Shown here in pieces: positions 1-12,400 of a stretch of 64,000 bases of DNA. The position numbers and the translations under genes were made by a program. This stretch comes from Patiria pectinifera (taxonomy: Eukaryota > Echinodermata > Asteroidea > Valvatida > Asterinidae). Below the pieces are notes generated by a model that did not search any database, was not told where the DNA came from, and saw only the letters and a program-made list of their open reading frames with translations. Every line of letters begins with the position of its first letter. Position 1 is the first letter of the stretch. Location of the stretch: the NCBI GenBank assembly GCA_029964075.1, contig CM057144.1:14903281-14967280 (forward strand), written 5' to 3'.

Positions 1-186
1 AACAATTTTTTTCAAGAAAACTACTCGAGGTGCCCAAACGTGTAGGTTAACTTTCTCGCAAACTCTCGTACGTTCTCTGGGTCAACTTACACACGCTCTA
101 TTGACCTGGAAATATGTTGTTTTGACGCACATGAAAAATGTCCTGGTTTTGACAAAGAGACGGGCAACTGTTCACATAAGTCCCAA

Positions 187-318
187 ACAGCGTTTGTCCA
201 TTGTCGGACTTAAATGAGGCGTCGGACCTATATGAGGCGGAATTTATGCCTCATAAGTCTGACGCCTCATAAGTCCGAAATTATGAGGCGTCCGACTTAT
301 GAAGCGTCGGACTTATGA
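187..318. repeat. Short-phrase repeat, ATGAGGCGTCGGACTT family
   Basis: About six degenerate copies of a phrase close to ATGAGGCGTCGGACTT occur here in both orientations. A related cluster lies at 25395-25580. The alternating orientation lets the block fold on itself. No coding role is seen. Confidence 0.7.
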
Positions 319-336
319 TACGGCCCCAAAATCTAC

Positions 337-604
337 CCAGGACCTTCAAGCGTGTACTTTTACAAAATGGCGTCTGTCCTTTACTCAACTGTTGTGTGGC
401 TCCAGTTGTCTCCACAAACTGAAAACGTTCTGTTTTCTTATCAAGTTCATCTGTTGAATCAGTGATTAGTATTGTTTTTGTTTGTATGCCCGACATTTGT
501 ACAAAAACCAATGCATAGACAAGGCAAAGGGCTAGGCTAAAGGTCAGAAGGGCAGTGTTCGAAACTAGTTTGTCGAGGCCGATACCGTACCCCATCAACC
601 ACAT
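337..604 (-). CDS. Possible first exon of a type II membrane protein
   Basis: I do not recognise this gene. An open frame begins at an ATG at 604 (minus) and encodes a short N-terminus, one hydrophobic segment around residues 14-36 (core SNTALLTFSLALCLVYALVF), then a polar Thr/Gln-rich stalk. This looks like the cytosolic tail, signal anchor and stem of a Golgi type II enzyme. A donor-like G|GTAGAT would end the exon at 337 in phase 1; an alternative AAG|GTCCTG lies a few bases earlier. No downstream exon is visible because the window ends. The start is uncertain, since the frame stays open upstream to a further ATG at 706. It could be a chance ORF. Confidence 0.3.
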
Positions 605-1312
605 TTTACTTCCCCGTGATATTCGGGAACAGCGATGGATGGGTACCCTGCAACAAGGAGAGCTTAATTTAATCAAGTTATTCTTTTTTTCCCAGTCGCA
701 GAGCAAAACTATAGGTGTCTCAGTGGTTGTTCTGTGTTACTTTAATATAGTAGCAATGCATGCATAAAAGGTTCACTGTTTCTTTATGGGTTTTTTTTCT
801 CATGTAGAATTTTCGGCGTTTTTATCCCAGATAGTTTCTCATTCCCAAACAAACTGTGGATCGGGGAACAAAGTTTTTTCGATAGGATACACCATAATCT
901 ACACGTCTGTGAAGTTTTGTAAAATTCGGCGAACTTGACCGCGTGGCGAGCAAAAAAAAGGTCTCGTCCCACGCTCTGAATATCCAGTCAGCGTCGCCGT
1001 TTACGTATTCTCCTTGGCCAGGGGTTAATGCAGGAACGCCCACGCGCCCATTGTGGCGAGGCTGGTACGCAATGGCAGCGATGCATCGCCATCGCCCTCA
1101 TGTGGTATAGTTACATTGGGGAAACAGTCCCCTTTATTTCTAATTTGTACAAACGATATAGTGTGAGCATTGCAAAATATCAATTAACATGTTCCAAACT
1201 ACTAACTGAAAAATCAAGTTGCCACTAAAAAGTTAAAGCGAGATTGCACGTTGCCGGCTTTGGCCCACGGCCAAAAAAGCGAGTTCAACTTTTTCCCGCC
1301 TTTTGCCCATAG

Positions 1313-1690
1313 TTAAAGGTAACTTACAGCATTTGCTTTTGCTGTAATTTTTAGAAATGGGGTTAGTATTTTATAGCTAATTTTTTCACACTGAATTGTA
1401 TGTTAAAAGATGCTTGAAAGCCAAGCAAAAATACTGTTCTTGTAGTCTGGTTCCCCTGACCCTCTTCAGACGAAACAGAGCGATTTGTAGAAGTCGGGAA
1501 ATTGTCAGGTCAGGGAACAGACTAGCAGGCTTATTGTACTTGTTCACCAACGATCGTTGGAAATTGATACAAAACTCCACTTTTCTAGAATATGACCGCA
1601 CACCACGCGCCATATGATTTCACAGGATGCTTTGCTTTGTTTTGACAGTTTTGTTTTTGATGTTTGCAAATGTTGCATATTATATTCTGC
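1313..1690 (+). mobile_element. Diverged TTAA-type MITE copy
   Basis: This stretch matches the better preserved element at 13393-13923 in the same orientation: shared segments around 'gctttt gctgtaattt', 'gtagtctggttccc' and 'gatgtttgcaaatgttg'. It starts at TTAA but the right terminal repeat has decayed. Family assignment rests on the better copy. Confidence 0.6.
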
Positions 1691-2233
1691 GGAAACATTG
1701 GACGGTGCACGAGGGTAGCCGTTGATACGATACGAATAAGGACTAGGCCTATATGACATGCTGTCACCCAAAGCTGATAGTTATCATCTTAGCTTCGTAT
1801 TTGCACGTCCCTTATCTATTTTACCAACCTCTTAAATATAGCTTGTACTAACACAATGCGACCACAGCGTTATCATGCGCCCTTTTATCCACAGGTCACC
1901 CATTATATAGGGTGGGTGGAGCCGGGGTTAAGTTCACATCCACTGGCCATTTTTTTTGGGGGGGGGGCAGAACATTGCGGTTCTCGATAACATGACACCC
2001 TTTAATGTTGCGTTCAGGCCATAATAAAGACCGCCCATTTTCGTTCGCCCCATGATCAACAACTGGGTGTTCTGCGTGTCAATTAAACCCCGGCTTTGTC
2101 TTTCGGACTCGTGGTGTCGGATTTCAAGCCTCGGACTTCCGGGAATCCGGTTCGATATGGGTTTGTATTCCACTATAGGGAGCAGCAAATCCTAATATGA
2201 TCCCTAAATTTGGGGTAGTTTCATTTGATATGA

Positions 2234-2687
2234 CATTCATAAATACCTAATACTGTTTACCTATTAGTTGAGAGCCCGTCACGTGGCCGGTCTTAAACGG
2301 ATGATGAAGACATGGCTGGCTGGTCTTAAACACTTTTCCAGTGTCACATGAAATTTGAACTCCCATGAATTTCCTCACATAGGCATGCGCAAAACTATAA
2401 CAAGTGAATCAGTATTTCGTGGTCCGAAATTTACACTACACCAGCCCAGCTGCGTTTTGCGTGACATCGCGCAGTACGCGCGACGCGCACGTCAATCTCA
2501 TTATAAGGTAAGGAGATGTTGAGGGACATTCCATATTATAGTCAGAGGGGTGTTTAATAAAACATGAGGTAAAATTGGTGGAACAAAATGGTTGGCAATG
2601 TCTACATGTAGTTTTTGACTTGTACATGTTTTTAATTTTTGGACCGAAAAGATTTGGGGGGGTTGACCGAAAAGGTATTTATGAATG
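2234..2687 (+). mobile_element. MITE-like element, CATTCATAAATACCT ends (copy 1)
   Basis: A roughly 455 bp element bounded by inverted CATTCATAAATACCT / AGGTATTTATGAATG. Other copies lie at 5656-5951 (same strand) and 23947-24421 (opposite strand). They share the internal phrases 'cccgtcacgtggcc', 'gacatcgcgcagtacgcgcg' and 'cagaggggtgttt'. No transposase is encoded, so it is non-autonomous. Confidence 0.75.
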
Positions 2688-2726
2688 GGAATAAATATGT
2701 GTTTGGTCGGTATTAAACAATCCGTT

Positions 2727-2815
2727 TCAGCCCGGTTGGAGTCTGGAGTGCTGATAATTACCCTCTGCTTCGCCTCGGGTAATTATTACCCATCCAGACT
2801 CCAACCGGTCTTAAA
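2727..2815. repeat. Palindrome next to copy 1 element
   Basis: The arm 'cggttggagtctgga...gataattacc' is followed by 'ggtaattattaccc..tccagactccaaccgg', so the stretch can form a long hairpin. Half of this sequence recurs beside copy 3 at 23893-23950, so it belongs to the same repeat family or a frequent neighbour. Confidence 0.65.
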
Positions 2816-2940
2816 CAGAGTTTTTAATACCTCCCAAACATACATGTATTTCCTCATTGAAGCCTTCCTAATCATTCCAAAGCTTAAGCCAAATTCGGAC
2901 ACCAAGATCTGAAAAGTATAACATAATTATTTCTCCCAAC

Positions 2941-3074
2941 CTGTCTATGTCCTTAATTGTAGTAGACGGCTCGTCCTTGGCTCTCTGGGTGAGGTACACA
3001 GGCAGGAAGATGGCCAAAAACACCACCACCACGACCGCTGCTGAGACAAGGGCGATCAATACCTTATTCGCCAT
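2941..3074 (-). CDS. Probable first coding exon of a signal-anchor membrane protein
   Basis: I cannot name this protein. The ATG at 3074 (minus) sits in a strong Kozak context (CCACCATGG). It starts a 44-45 residue peptide with a very hydrophobic segment (VLIALVSAAVVVVVFLAIFL), a short positive stretch (TQRAK) and an acidic/Thr segment ending IKDIDR. The exon closes at a donor, GACAG|GTTGGG, in phase 2. A first exon holding the cytosolic tail and signal anchor is typical of type II enzymes, but a signal peptide is also possible. Later exons were not found in 1-2940; the gene may continue beyond the window. No support for function beyond membrane insertion. Confidence 0.45.
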
Positions 3075-3550
3075 GGTGGACGATCTACGGGAAGATGTTA
3101 CTTAGACGTTGATGGCTAACGAACGGTGTGAACTTCAAGAGCATTGGGGAGCAGGCTTGAAACACTGCCCTCGACTTTTTATGCTTACATGCAGTGTGCA
3201 AACAAATTGAGAGTGTGCCCTTTTAATAGCAAACTTACACGGGTTAATGGCGTGCTATAAAGTTCGTCATAAAACTTTGGAACCTGTGGGGCTTGTAAGT
3301 GCTTCCAAATTTGGTTGGGCTTTGTTTACTTTGTCGGTTAGATCATCACAAATCCGTTCGCATAATGATAATGGGTGATTATCAGAATTTGTCCTGTTTG
3401 CTGGGGCAGTAAGGGTGCCCATTTTACACAGCTGATGCGGCGTGATATCAGCGACGTTACAAGCTTACGTCAAGTAGACAGATAAAGGTGTAACCTTTGG
3501 GTCCTAAACAGACAAACGATGTTTGGTGGAGTTTTATTTATGCGGAGAAA

Positions 3551-3589
3551 TGAATAACAACAACAATAATAATAATAATAATAATAATT
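3551..3589. repeat. (AAC)n/(AAT)n microsatellite
   Basis: Tandem AAC then AAT triplets are directly visible. They abut the left end of a dispersed repeat that begins 'ggtatttttaaagccacgc', a usual position for a SINE tail or seed. Confidence 0.9.
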
Positions 3590-5655
3590 GGTATTTTTAA
3601 AGCCACGCATCCAACTTTACTGGTGCTCAAGGCGCTACATCATTAAAGTACCCTGCTCATTGGGCCAATGAAACATTTCAAATACCATCTCAGCTCCCTA
3701 GTACATTTGTTAACAGCTTGATGCTGATGCCGTTTCGGAGCAAAGCAGCTAAAATCAACCACAATAACTATCTCTGTGCTCACATGTACCCATTTACTCC
3801 TGAGTGGGGAGAAGCAATGAGTGACAAAGTGCCTTGCCTATAAGGCACACGCACCATAACCCCAGGCTGGACTGGAACCCACAACCTGCAGAATTACCCG
3901 CAGACCACGAATTCAATGCTCCAGACCACGAGGCCACAGCACTCCGTGGGAAATACATGTACTTTGATGCATCTTTCGATCCTTCAGCAAATTAGCACAA
4001 GCATTTCTTTTGAAGAGACGGTTTTCAATAATCCATTTAAAGTTGCTTGTGTCATAAATCAACCTCGTCCTCTAATAAAGATGCACGCTTCTGTCTGCAG
4101 CCAAAGGGGCCACATTTATAATTATCAACATCCCATTGATTAAAAAATCTGAAAAGCGCGTCATCATCACAACTAAACAGTAACTGAAATTAGTAACGTT
4201 GTTGTCAAAAAAAAATTGTTTTTTTTCAATATCTTGTAAAATTTTATTTTTACCATCATGCAAAAAATAAGTGTTTTTTTAATTACTACATTTTCGGCAA
4301 TGTCTAACTTAACGTAGCTATACAATGAGTATTTTTATGCAAACTTTATTTACTGTTAAGATATCGTATTAAATTAATTGTTTTTTTAACTAACAAAAAA
4401 ATCTCAAACTACTTTTGTTTCGTCCGTCACAATCAATACATGAAATGGCGTCATTAGACCCATGTGTTTCAGCTCCAGCCAATTTCTTTGTTCCACTTCA
4501 TGAATTTTAATTTTTGACACTGATTTCAGTTTTGCTACAATGATGTGTCAACGCATCGGTCAAACTGAAATCTGGGTTGAACAATTAGAAATCGGTGTAT
4601 ATACATGTAAAAGGTGGCTAACATTTGTTGCTGCAAATAGGTGATTGTAGGCATGCACGTATATACATGTACTTGTAAGTAATGAAGGCCAACATGATGC
4701 ATCGTAAACATTTTGAACCCTGCATCCAAGTTTAAAAACATTATAATAAATACCGGTAACAATAACTGAAACCGCGTTCACCAGCTTTAATATGACTTTT
4801 TTTTGCTGGAGTGGGAAACTTACTTATTAACCCGCTAAAATTCAACCACTGTACTGTGTGTGAAGCCACATTCTACGTATTTGGTCTTTATACAATGTAT
4901 AACGTGGACCCGAACTTTAAAGTTTAAATACTTTTAATATTTATTTGTGCTTTCTAATTGTTGTTTTTAATGTTGTAAATGTCATGCAATTCAGTTTCTA
5001 ACAGATATATGTCATGTTTTTTTTTAATAAACCATAAACCAAACCAACCACAACTGAACTTTCAAGGTACTATCCAGCCCCAAGCTTAGCTGGGCTCTGC
5101 CTTCCTCAATCCTAAAAAAAAAAAAAAAATCCAGGAACATCGTCAAAATCTCGGGCTTCGATACAATTCCCACGGGGATTAATGCTGTGGACAGACATCT
5201 TGAAAAGGCAACTTACGGAGGTGATATATGATAATTGTACTCATTGAATGTTGAAGTAGGCATGCAATCTGTTTAATTCAACAAGTTCAATGCATTCATT
5301 GTATTACCTGTAACCATACCAGGGCAAACGACTATCGTGCACGATCTTGACTGATTCATACTTCTTTTTTTTAAATGCTGGGGTGAGTTTGAGTGCTGTT
5401 CTTCCTTGAATAATAACACCAATGAAATGCGAATGATCTTATTGTATTTAAGCTTAAAGTTTCTACTCCCTGTATGCTGATGTGCAAGTAATAAGGTGTT
5501 AGCTTCGCGTGACTGATTTTACTATTTTTTAATCTACAAAGCAAAACATTGCATGTGGCTTATTTCATTACTGAGGCATGCATTAATATCTTATACCTAC
5601 AATGTATGTGTAATCAATAATTATAAAGAGAATAATTCATAACTATACCAACAAG

Positions 5656-5951
5656 CATTCATAAATATCTGAGACAGTTGATCCATTTCTCTTGTTCAAG
5701 AGCCTGTCACGTGGTGGTTTTAAACCGCTGATAAAACACCCGCTGGTTTTAAACACAATACCTGAGTACACGCCACGCACGCACCAATTTCCATATAAGG
5801 AGATTTCTTAGCACTATCATGTGAGGCACATACCATAGCCATGGCCAGAGGGGTGTTTCACAAAACATGAAGTAAATTGTTGAACAAAATCGTTGAAAAT
5901 TTGTGAAGGTTTGACTTGTTTTGACTTTTTGACCGAAAGGTATTTATGAAG
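5656..5951 (+). mobile_element. MITE-like element, CATTCATAAATACCT family (copy 2)
   Basis: Direct-orientation relative of 2234-2687 with internal deletions. It keeps 'gcctgtcacgtgg', 'cagaggggtgtttcacaaaacatgaag' in two parts, and 'gaccgaaaggtatttatgaa' at the right end. Confidence 0.65.
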
Positions 5952-6487
5952 GGGAATAAATATGTACTTGGCCAGTTTCGAACACATAATTTTTTAACAA
6001 TCTAGCAGCCTTGCCTGGGGCATTATCAGCGTTCAGGCCCCTACACGGCTTTAAATTATTTGTTTAAAACTGGTCAAGCACAGATTTATTTCCTTAATAA
6101 AAATATAAAAATTTAAACTATTTTGCTTTAAAATGTCACATTGTGACCTTAAATTTTTTTAATATATAAATTATGATTAGTAAGTAAGCGGTATCAAATC
6201 ATGCCTAGATGCATGACTTTCTATTCTCAACATGCATAGCCAAGTGATATTGTCAAACGTTTCAACTACACCCCTTTCCTGCATTAGCCTTTCTAAACTC
6301 TTTTCCCTTTCCCCAAACATACCCCAACCAAATAGAACCCTCCGCTTGTGCCCCGATATTGTGCCTCATAAAGGCTAATATTCCTCCCTTGTCCATTACT
6401 TCTACCCTACCCCGCAACCTCCAACAACCCCCTTTCCCTTCCCTCCAAACTTCTCCATCTTTAGTTTCGCCGTCCCTTCCTGGTCGC

Positions 6488-9400
6488 CTACTTCTGCTCA
6501 GCCTTGCCGTATTTCTTGCTGGTAGTCTCCACTTTCTTCTGGCGTCTCTTCAGCTCATTGGGGAACTTGTCGTAGCACTTCTTGCAGACGGGCTTCAGGT
6601 CAAACTCGATGAACTTACTCCTGTTGTTAATAACAAATGTCTCAATCAAAATACATCTTAGACGGCCAAATTTCATTGTTCTTGATATGTCATCTGCAAC
6701 ATTAGCCGACATTTGCAAAAAAAAAAGTAGGGGAAAAAAGGAAAAAAGGCGTCACCGCACCACTTTTAGGGTAAGCTCCATACCAGAAACCGGAGACTTT
6801 TTTTTTTGGCCTAATGCACTACTCATATTATGATGGAATTAAATCAACATTGATTTCTAAATCAAAAAGTCAAACCAAGTTCCTAACAGAGTTTGGATTA
6901 ATATTTTGTAAGAAAGAAACAAATTCAAAATCTCTTGGACCTGCGTGGAGGTTCCATTCCCAAGTTTTCAGGACAAAGGAAATGATCCTGCCTTAGGGAA
7001 ATTGAAGGAATGAAATGTGATGACTTACTTGGCACTTAGGAGGGTATCGCAGGAACTGCAGAAGAAATGCTCCTCGCACCACGTCTTGTTCATGGTGCAC
7101 ATCACTACAGAAAAGGGGAAAAGACAATTAAACCCCTATAAAGCTAACTGATTTACTCTTTCTGACTGATAACGAAAAGAGAAACTGATTGTGAGGTAGC
7201 AACATTACATGTACGGCATCTCTTTGGTCAGAGTTGCAGGCGTTGAGGAGAACAACTTATTAGCTCAACATTTCAAACAGCCGATGCTGGCAAGCTCGGT
7301 GGTGGAGTGGTAAGACGTCTGCACTAGTAGGCAAGAGGTCGTGGGTTTCGAGTCCCACCCAAGTAACTTGTGAATTTTTCTCACAATCACTCGGGACAAT
7401 CGTGAGTATGTTTATAAAATACGTCGTTGAAGAGCAACCCTAATTGAATTGCAAACTGTGTTTTCTGTTTGCCTCGTAGCCGAGCGGTTAGAGCGTGGAG
7501 CTACGGAGTGGAAGGTTGGTGGTTCGAATCCCATTCGGACCAAAAACTGGAAAACTCTCTCTGACGACCCAACAGTAAAATGGGTACCTGATTCGTTCAG
7601 GGAAGGTAAGACGGCGAGAGGAGAGGACTGGGCACCGCCACTCATATGCCGCGCCCAAGACACAGTGGACCTCTAACATCCCACTGCCCCTACGGCCAGT
7701 AATGGCTATGGGTACTTTTACCTTTACCTTCAGCTGAAGACGAACAAAGTACTTGTAGCTAATTCTACTCAGAAGTACACATACATGGTACTCCCTTTAC
7801 CCACTGATGGTCAACCATACAAATCTCAAAGTCTTAATGCCCTCAAAAGTGTGACTGATAAGCAAGGAATTAAATGGATAATACAGAGAAGGGGGTCATC
7901 CTCCCTTGAGTGAAAGATGAATACAAATTACTTCAAGATTGACTGTGCAAAGTTTAATACTCGCTGCAAGGTAGACAAAAAATTCAATAAAAAGTGAAAG
8001 AGAAATATGACAATAAAATCTACAGAACTTACTCTCAGATGTAATGGGCTTGTTGCAGTAGAAGCACATGTTGCCAAAAAGCTGTCAGCAAAAAAAATAC
8101 AAACTTTGTTAAAATATAAATTTTATACAGTTCTTCAAAAGAATACAGTTCTTCTAACGGTACACTCTAATATTGTTAATTCCTTTGTCAACAAACTGGC
8201 TTGTTATCAGATATTGCTGCTAATCCCCTGCACTTGTCGATATCAGCTGTGTGACAGCACATGTGGCTTTCTTACACTAAGTGTCCGGGATTATAAAGCC
8301 ACTGTCTGGACGAAGGATTAGGATAGATTAGAGGGCTGGCCAGTTTACAGTTAGATTGACTGTTTTCTCTCTGAAGTTTCTAGTGGAGGTTACTCCCAAT
8401 GAGAAAAGGAGTGTTCTCATCTGTCTGTCCTCCATTTATACATGATCTCAGTAGAGACAGGAACAAAACTCTGGCCGGCCAAAGGTTCAAAGTGTCCACA
8501 AAGGTACCACTTATTACATACCTGGTTGTAATGCATCTCACAGTAGGCCTTGCCGTTGCGCTCGTAGTGCTTGTGACCAAGAAAAGGCTTCTCACAGCGA
8601 GCACACACAAAATGCTGAAAAATCAACATGAATTCATCATTGTAATGAATCAAGAAAGTGGCAGTTTACAAATGAAGGTGTGGCATCTGAATTCATAAAA
8701 GCGAAAGCCTGAAGCTAATGCCAAAAACGAAATTGAGATTTAGCAAACCACAAATCAAGTCACGTCTTCCCAGGTCAAGTTGGGTCGGGTTAGGTTGGGT
8801 CAAGTCCAGTAACATGACGTCACATCATAGCGGGTCGGTTCAGGGTAGGGCAGATCATGTCAGGGCGGGTCTGATTAGGTCATGTTATATTGTGTTATGC
8901 GTAGGTCATGTCAGGCCAAATTAGGTCATATCAGGTCTGGTTAGGTCATGTCGGGTCACTTTAAGTCGTGTAAGGTCAAGTTGAGTAAGATTACGTTAGG
9001 TCATGTCTTGATACGTCATGTCAGGGTTTTTTCTGGTAAGGTCTGGTTGGGTCATGTCAGGTTTTGTTGGGTCATCGGCCATGTCAGGTTTTGTTAGGTC
9101 ACGTCATATCAGGTCAGGTCAGGTCTGGCAAAATAAAGTCATGTTAGGTCCTGTCTGTTTATGTCATGTCAGATTAGGTCATGTCGGGTCTGGGTAAGTC
9201 ATGTCAGGTAACGTCAGGTAAGGTTGTTTAACATGTCAGGTCAGGTCAAGTTATGTCAAGTTAGGTCAGGTTAGGGCATGGCAGGTAGATTTGGACAGGT
9301 TAGAACAGGTTAGATGCAGCCTCACTTACCTCAACGTGCCAGTGTTTGCCCATGGCCGTCACAATGCGTTCTTCGATTGGACGATGGCAGGCACTACAGA

Positions 9401-12400
9401 TCGGGATGCCCTGCTTATCATGGCATGGCAGGCAGTATAGCTCCCCTCTCAGCTCACGAGCACTAGGAGTCAATTCCTCCCTACACAATACAATGGAACA
9501 ATCCATTATTAAAACTGTATATAAGGTTAAACTGTATACTGAAAACCCAATCCACATATTGGCCCAGGCGGGATTGGAACCTTGGTCACAGTGGTGGAAG
9601 GCGAGGAAAGTACCGCAAGGTCAACCTGACTCCCCTAATGGGTTGCCAAAGCATGTCATCTTTTCATGGCAGTTACTCACCCACACTTGCAGCAGTTGAA
9701 GTGGTAGGGATGATAATGCTCCATCTTCCATTTCAAATGCTCGTCTTCTTGGATCAGGCCACTGCACGGCAAAAAAAAAATTAAAAAAATCAACAAATCT
9801 TGGGTTGAAAAGCTGACAAAAATATATTGTCGGGTGAAAAAAAATACATTATCTTTTTGAAGAGCAAAACGTTCACAAGCGGTTTCATTTGTTTACCATG
9901 TTAACCCAAAATATTCAGAAAACCACATAGGACAAATTGAAAACTAAAAATGAGAAATAAACCCACTTACTGGCACTTGAAGCAAATGTACTTTCCACTC
10001 CCTGGAGGGAAGAAAAATACAAAACAAACTTTCATGCTCGAAATACAAAATGATTTCATTCGACCATTTGTGCCGCAGGCTGATTGGCTATGATATCAGA
10101 CCTGGGGTGCCTGCAAATCAATGCCAGTATGGAATTGAACCGAGTGGAGGAAAGCTATCCGACCAAGATGACATGATCATCAAAGAGTCCAACCCTCTAG
10201 TTCGGGGACAGACGTACTACAAACAGATGGATGAATGAATGATGTAAGATGACCTGTATGGGCGCAGGACGTTGTAACTCCACACAGGTGGACTGTGATT
10301 GATTACCGCCTGTCGAAAACACATTCTGTCAAGGCGCAGAAGCCGAAATTTTTCTCGTTTTGGGACTGCTGTTTTTTTGTTAGTGCAGACTTTTGCCGAT
10401 CGTCTTAATATTGTCGCAGTTACGCTCGCGTCACAAAAAAGTTGACAATTAATATGTTCCTGATGGTCGTAGCTCAGGCGCAGCTTGATCCTGAAAGGTT
10501 AGTCGCCGACAAGGTCAACCTGGGGGCGGCCTTAGATATCTTTTCACAATTATAATTGGCCTACCTGCAGCCTTTTCCTTCAAATGGCATGGCCTACAAA
10601 GAGCTCTGTGTACAGAAAAAAAAGGGAATAACAAATATTACGAGAAATCATATTATCTTCGAGCAGTCAGGTGATGATGTTCTTTAACTGTTCAAAAGAA
10701 ATCAGGTCCAATACGTTCTTAATTAAATACTGTCCCCACCCTCAACCGGGTTCAAACATCCACTGGAAATTATTTCATTTTCAGACTTTAGGGCCTAAAT
10801 TAATATGGTACGCAAATGGGTAGTCACAAAAAATGAGATACAGGATTTGTCGAAGGTTTGTCAAAGAGCACAGAAACTTTGCATGATCTCTCAAACTCTA
10901 AGCAAAGGCTTTGAAGCTAGTTATTATGGAAGTTGAGAGAATCAAGTTTAAAGAACACTGGAAAACAAACGCTAACGGGCTGTCTGCTATGGAGGCCTGT
11001 TGGCTGTCACATGGCTACAGACTTTCTTTAGGGCCGAGGATTTCCCGCACTTCTGCCTACTTTCAAACTTCAGCTCCTAATCTAATAAGCCACTGAATTC
11101 GGAAACTCAGACACACATTCACATCCAGTGAACATCCAATAAGAAGTAAAGAATGCGTTTACTTGGGTATCAACTCAAAAACACATTTCTGAATCAATCT
11201 TGAGTTAGATATTGAAGCCGCAGTTGGAGACTAGAGCCAGGATTTGAAAAACATCCCGAGAATTGCTATACCTTCCTCTATTCTTGATGAATCCAGTGTC
11301 GGCCAGGACGGCGTTGCACAACTCGCAGCGGAAACACTCAGCATGCCAGTTGTTGTTCATTGCCTTGATCACGCGGCCAATCACAAACTCCCCTAGATCC
11401 GTCCATGTGAAAAGAGAAAGATAGTATGGTTAATCAAGAAAAGGCCAGCGTGTTAACCCTAAAGGGGCCAGGTTATTTTGACCATCTCTCAGCCGGTGGG
11501 GGATCTCGGCCATTGAGTGACGAAAAATTTTGAAACTCAGCACATGCATAGAGCAACTCTTCCTAAACATACCCAAGAAATTTCATGACCATAGGTCAAA
11601 GGGTTTTGGAATTATGGCTAACTAATTATTCATATGTACGAATGGCAATTCTGCTCGATGTACACGACGTATATGCGAAAATTCAGTTTTCACACACCAA
11701 AATGCTATTCAATCATTTTACAATAGCTTACAATACAAGTGTGCACAATTATAAGCTATAGTGGTAATGTGATCATGGAAATTGCTTTTCGGGGGTACTA
11801 AAAGCAACGCAGTTCAGAAAGAGTGTCTGGTGTCGCAATCACAATCGTCAATATTCCCTGGATGAATTCTTTATGGTTTTGCTTTGTAACTTACCACACT
11901 TTCCACAGCACGGAGCAAACAGAACCTGAAAGTCATGCTCGCAGTACCTCCTGCCCTCAAACTGAAACAGCAGAAAACAACATCACACACAAACGTTGGA
12001 TACATGTACAGTGTAACTTCTTACATCCGGAAAGAATAAATGTAACCTACAAACACTTAGACAGTGTAATGAAGAAAACAGTTTTTAAAAGCATTCAATT
12101 ACACACTTGTTTTTCAAGGGATACTTCAATGAAAAAGAAAAGAAAATAGAAACGATTTAAAATGTAGACTGGAAAACAGCAAAGAACTCTACGTATGAAA
12201 GACGACAGGGTGTTTTTTACCAAATTTTGCGTGCTCTCCAAACGGGGACACACTGCGTTTGCGTTGTGGTTGGTTCACGTATTGGTGCGTGCACGCATGG
12301 TGGGAAGTAGGCAGAACTAACTCTATTCTGAATGTACACAAAGTAGTGTTGTGCATCGGGTCAGGTTGCCCAGGCCAAACCGACCCCGTAATGTATTCAC

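Larger units (their letters stand above)
605..2940. other. Non-coding, repeat-rich interval
   Basis: No convincing exon is seen. It holds a diverged copy of a TTAA-flanked MITE (about 1313-1690), a G-run near 1968-1977, a CATTCATAAATACCT-ended element (2234-2687) and a palindrome at about 2727-2815. Confidence 0.6.
3075..6487. other. Intergenic region between the 3.1 kb exon and the PINCH 3' end
   Basis: AT-rich, with no convincing exon. It contains an (AAT)n microsatellite (3551-3589), a SINE-like repeat (3590-3950), homopolymer runs, and a second copy of the CATTCATAAATACCT element (5656-5951). A minus-strand AATAAA (plus TTTATT) at 6085-6090 is a plausible poly(A) signal for the PINCH gene. 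Confidence 0.6.

Noticed and set aside
6359..6661. 100-codon plus-strand ORF over the PINCH 3' end
   Set aside because: It is antisense to the last PINCH exon and has the Leu/Pro/Ser bias expected from reading that exon backwards.
7286..7543. Two tRNA-like sequences as tRNA genes
   Set aside because: A and B boxes are good, but the acceptor stems do not pair and the first has a base inserted in the B-box region. The second continues into a SINE body and tail.
8756..9305. Repeat array as a possible CRISPR
   Set aside because: The units are degenerate, without constant repeats and unique spacers, and the window is an animal genome.
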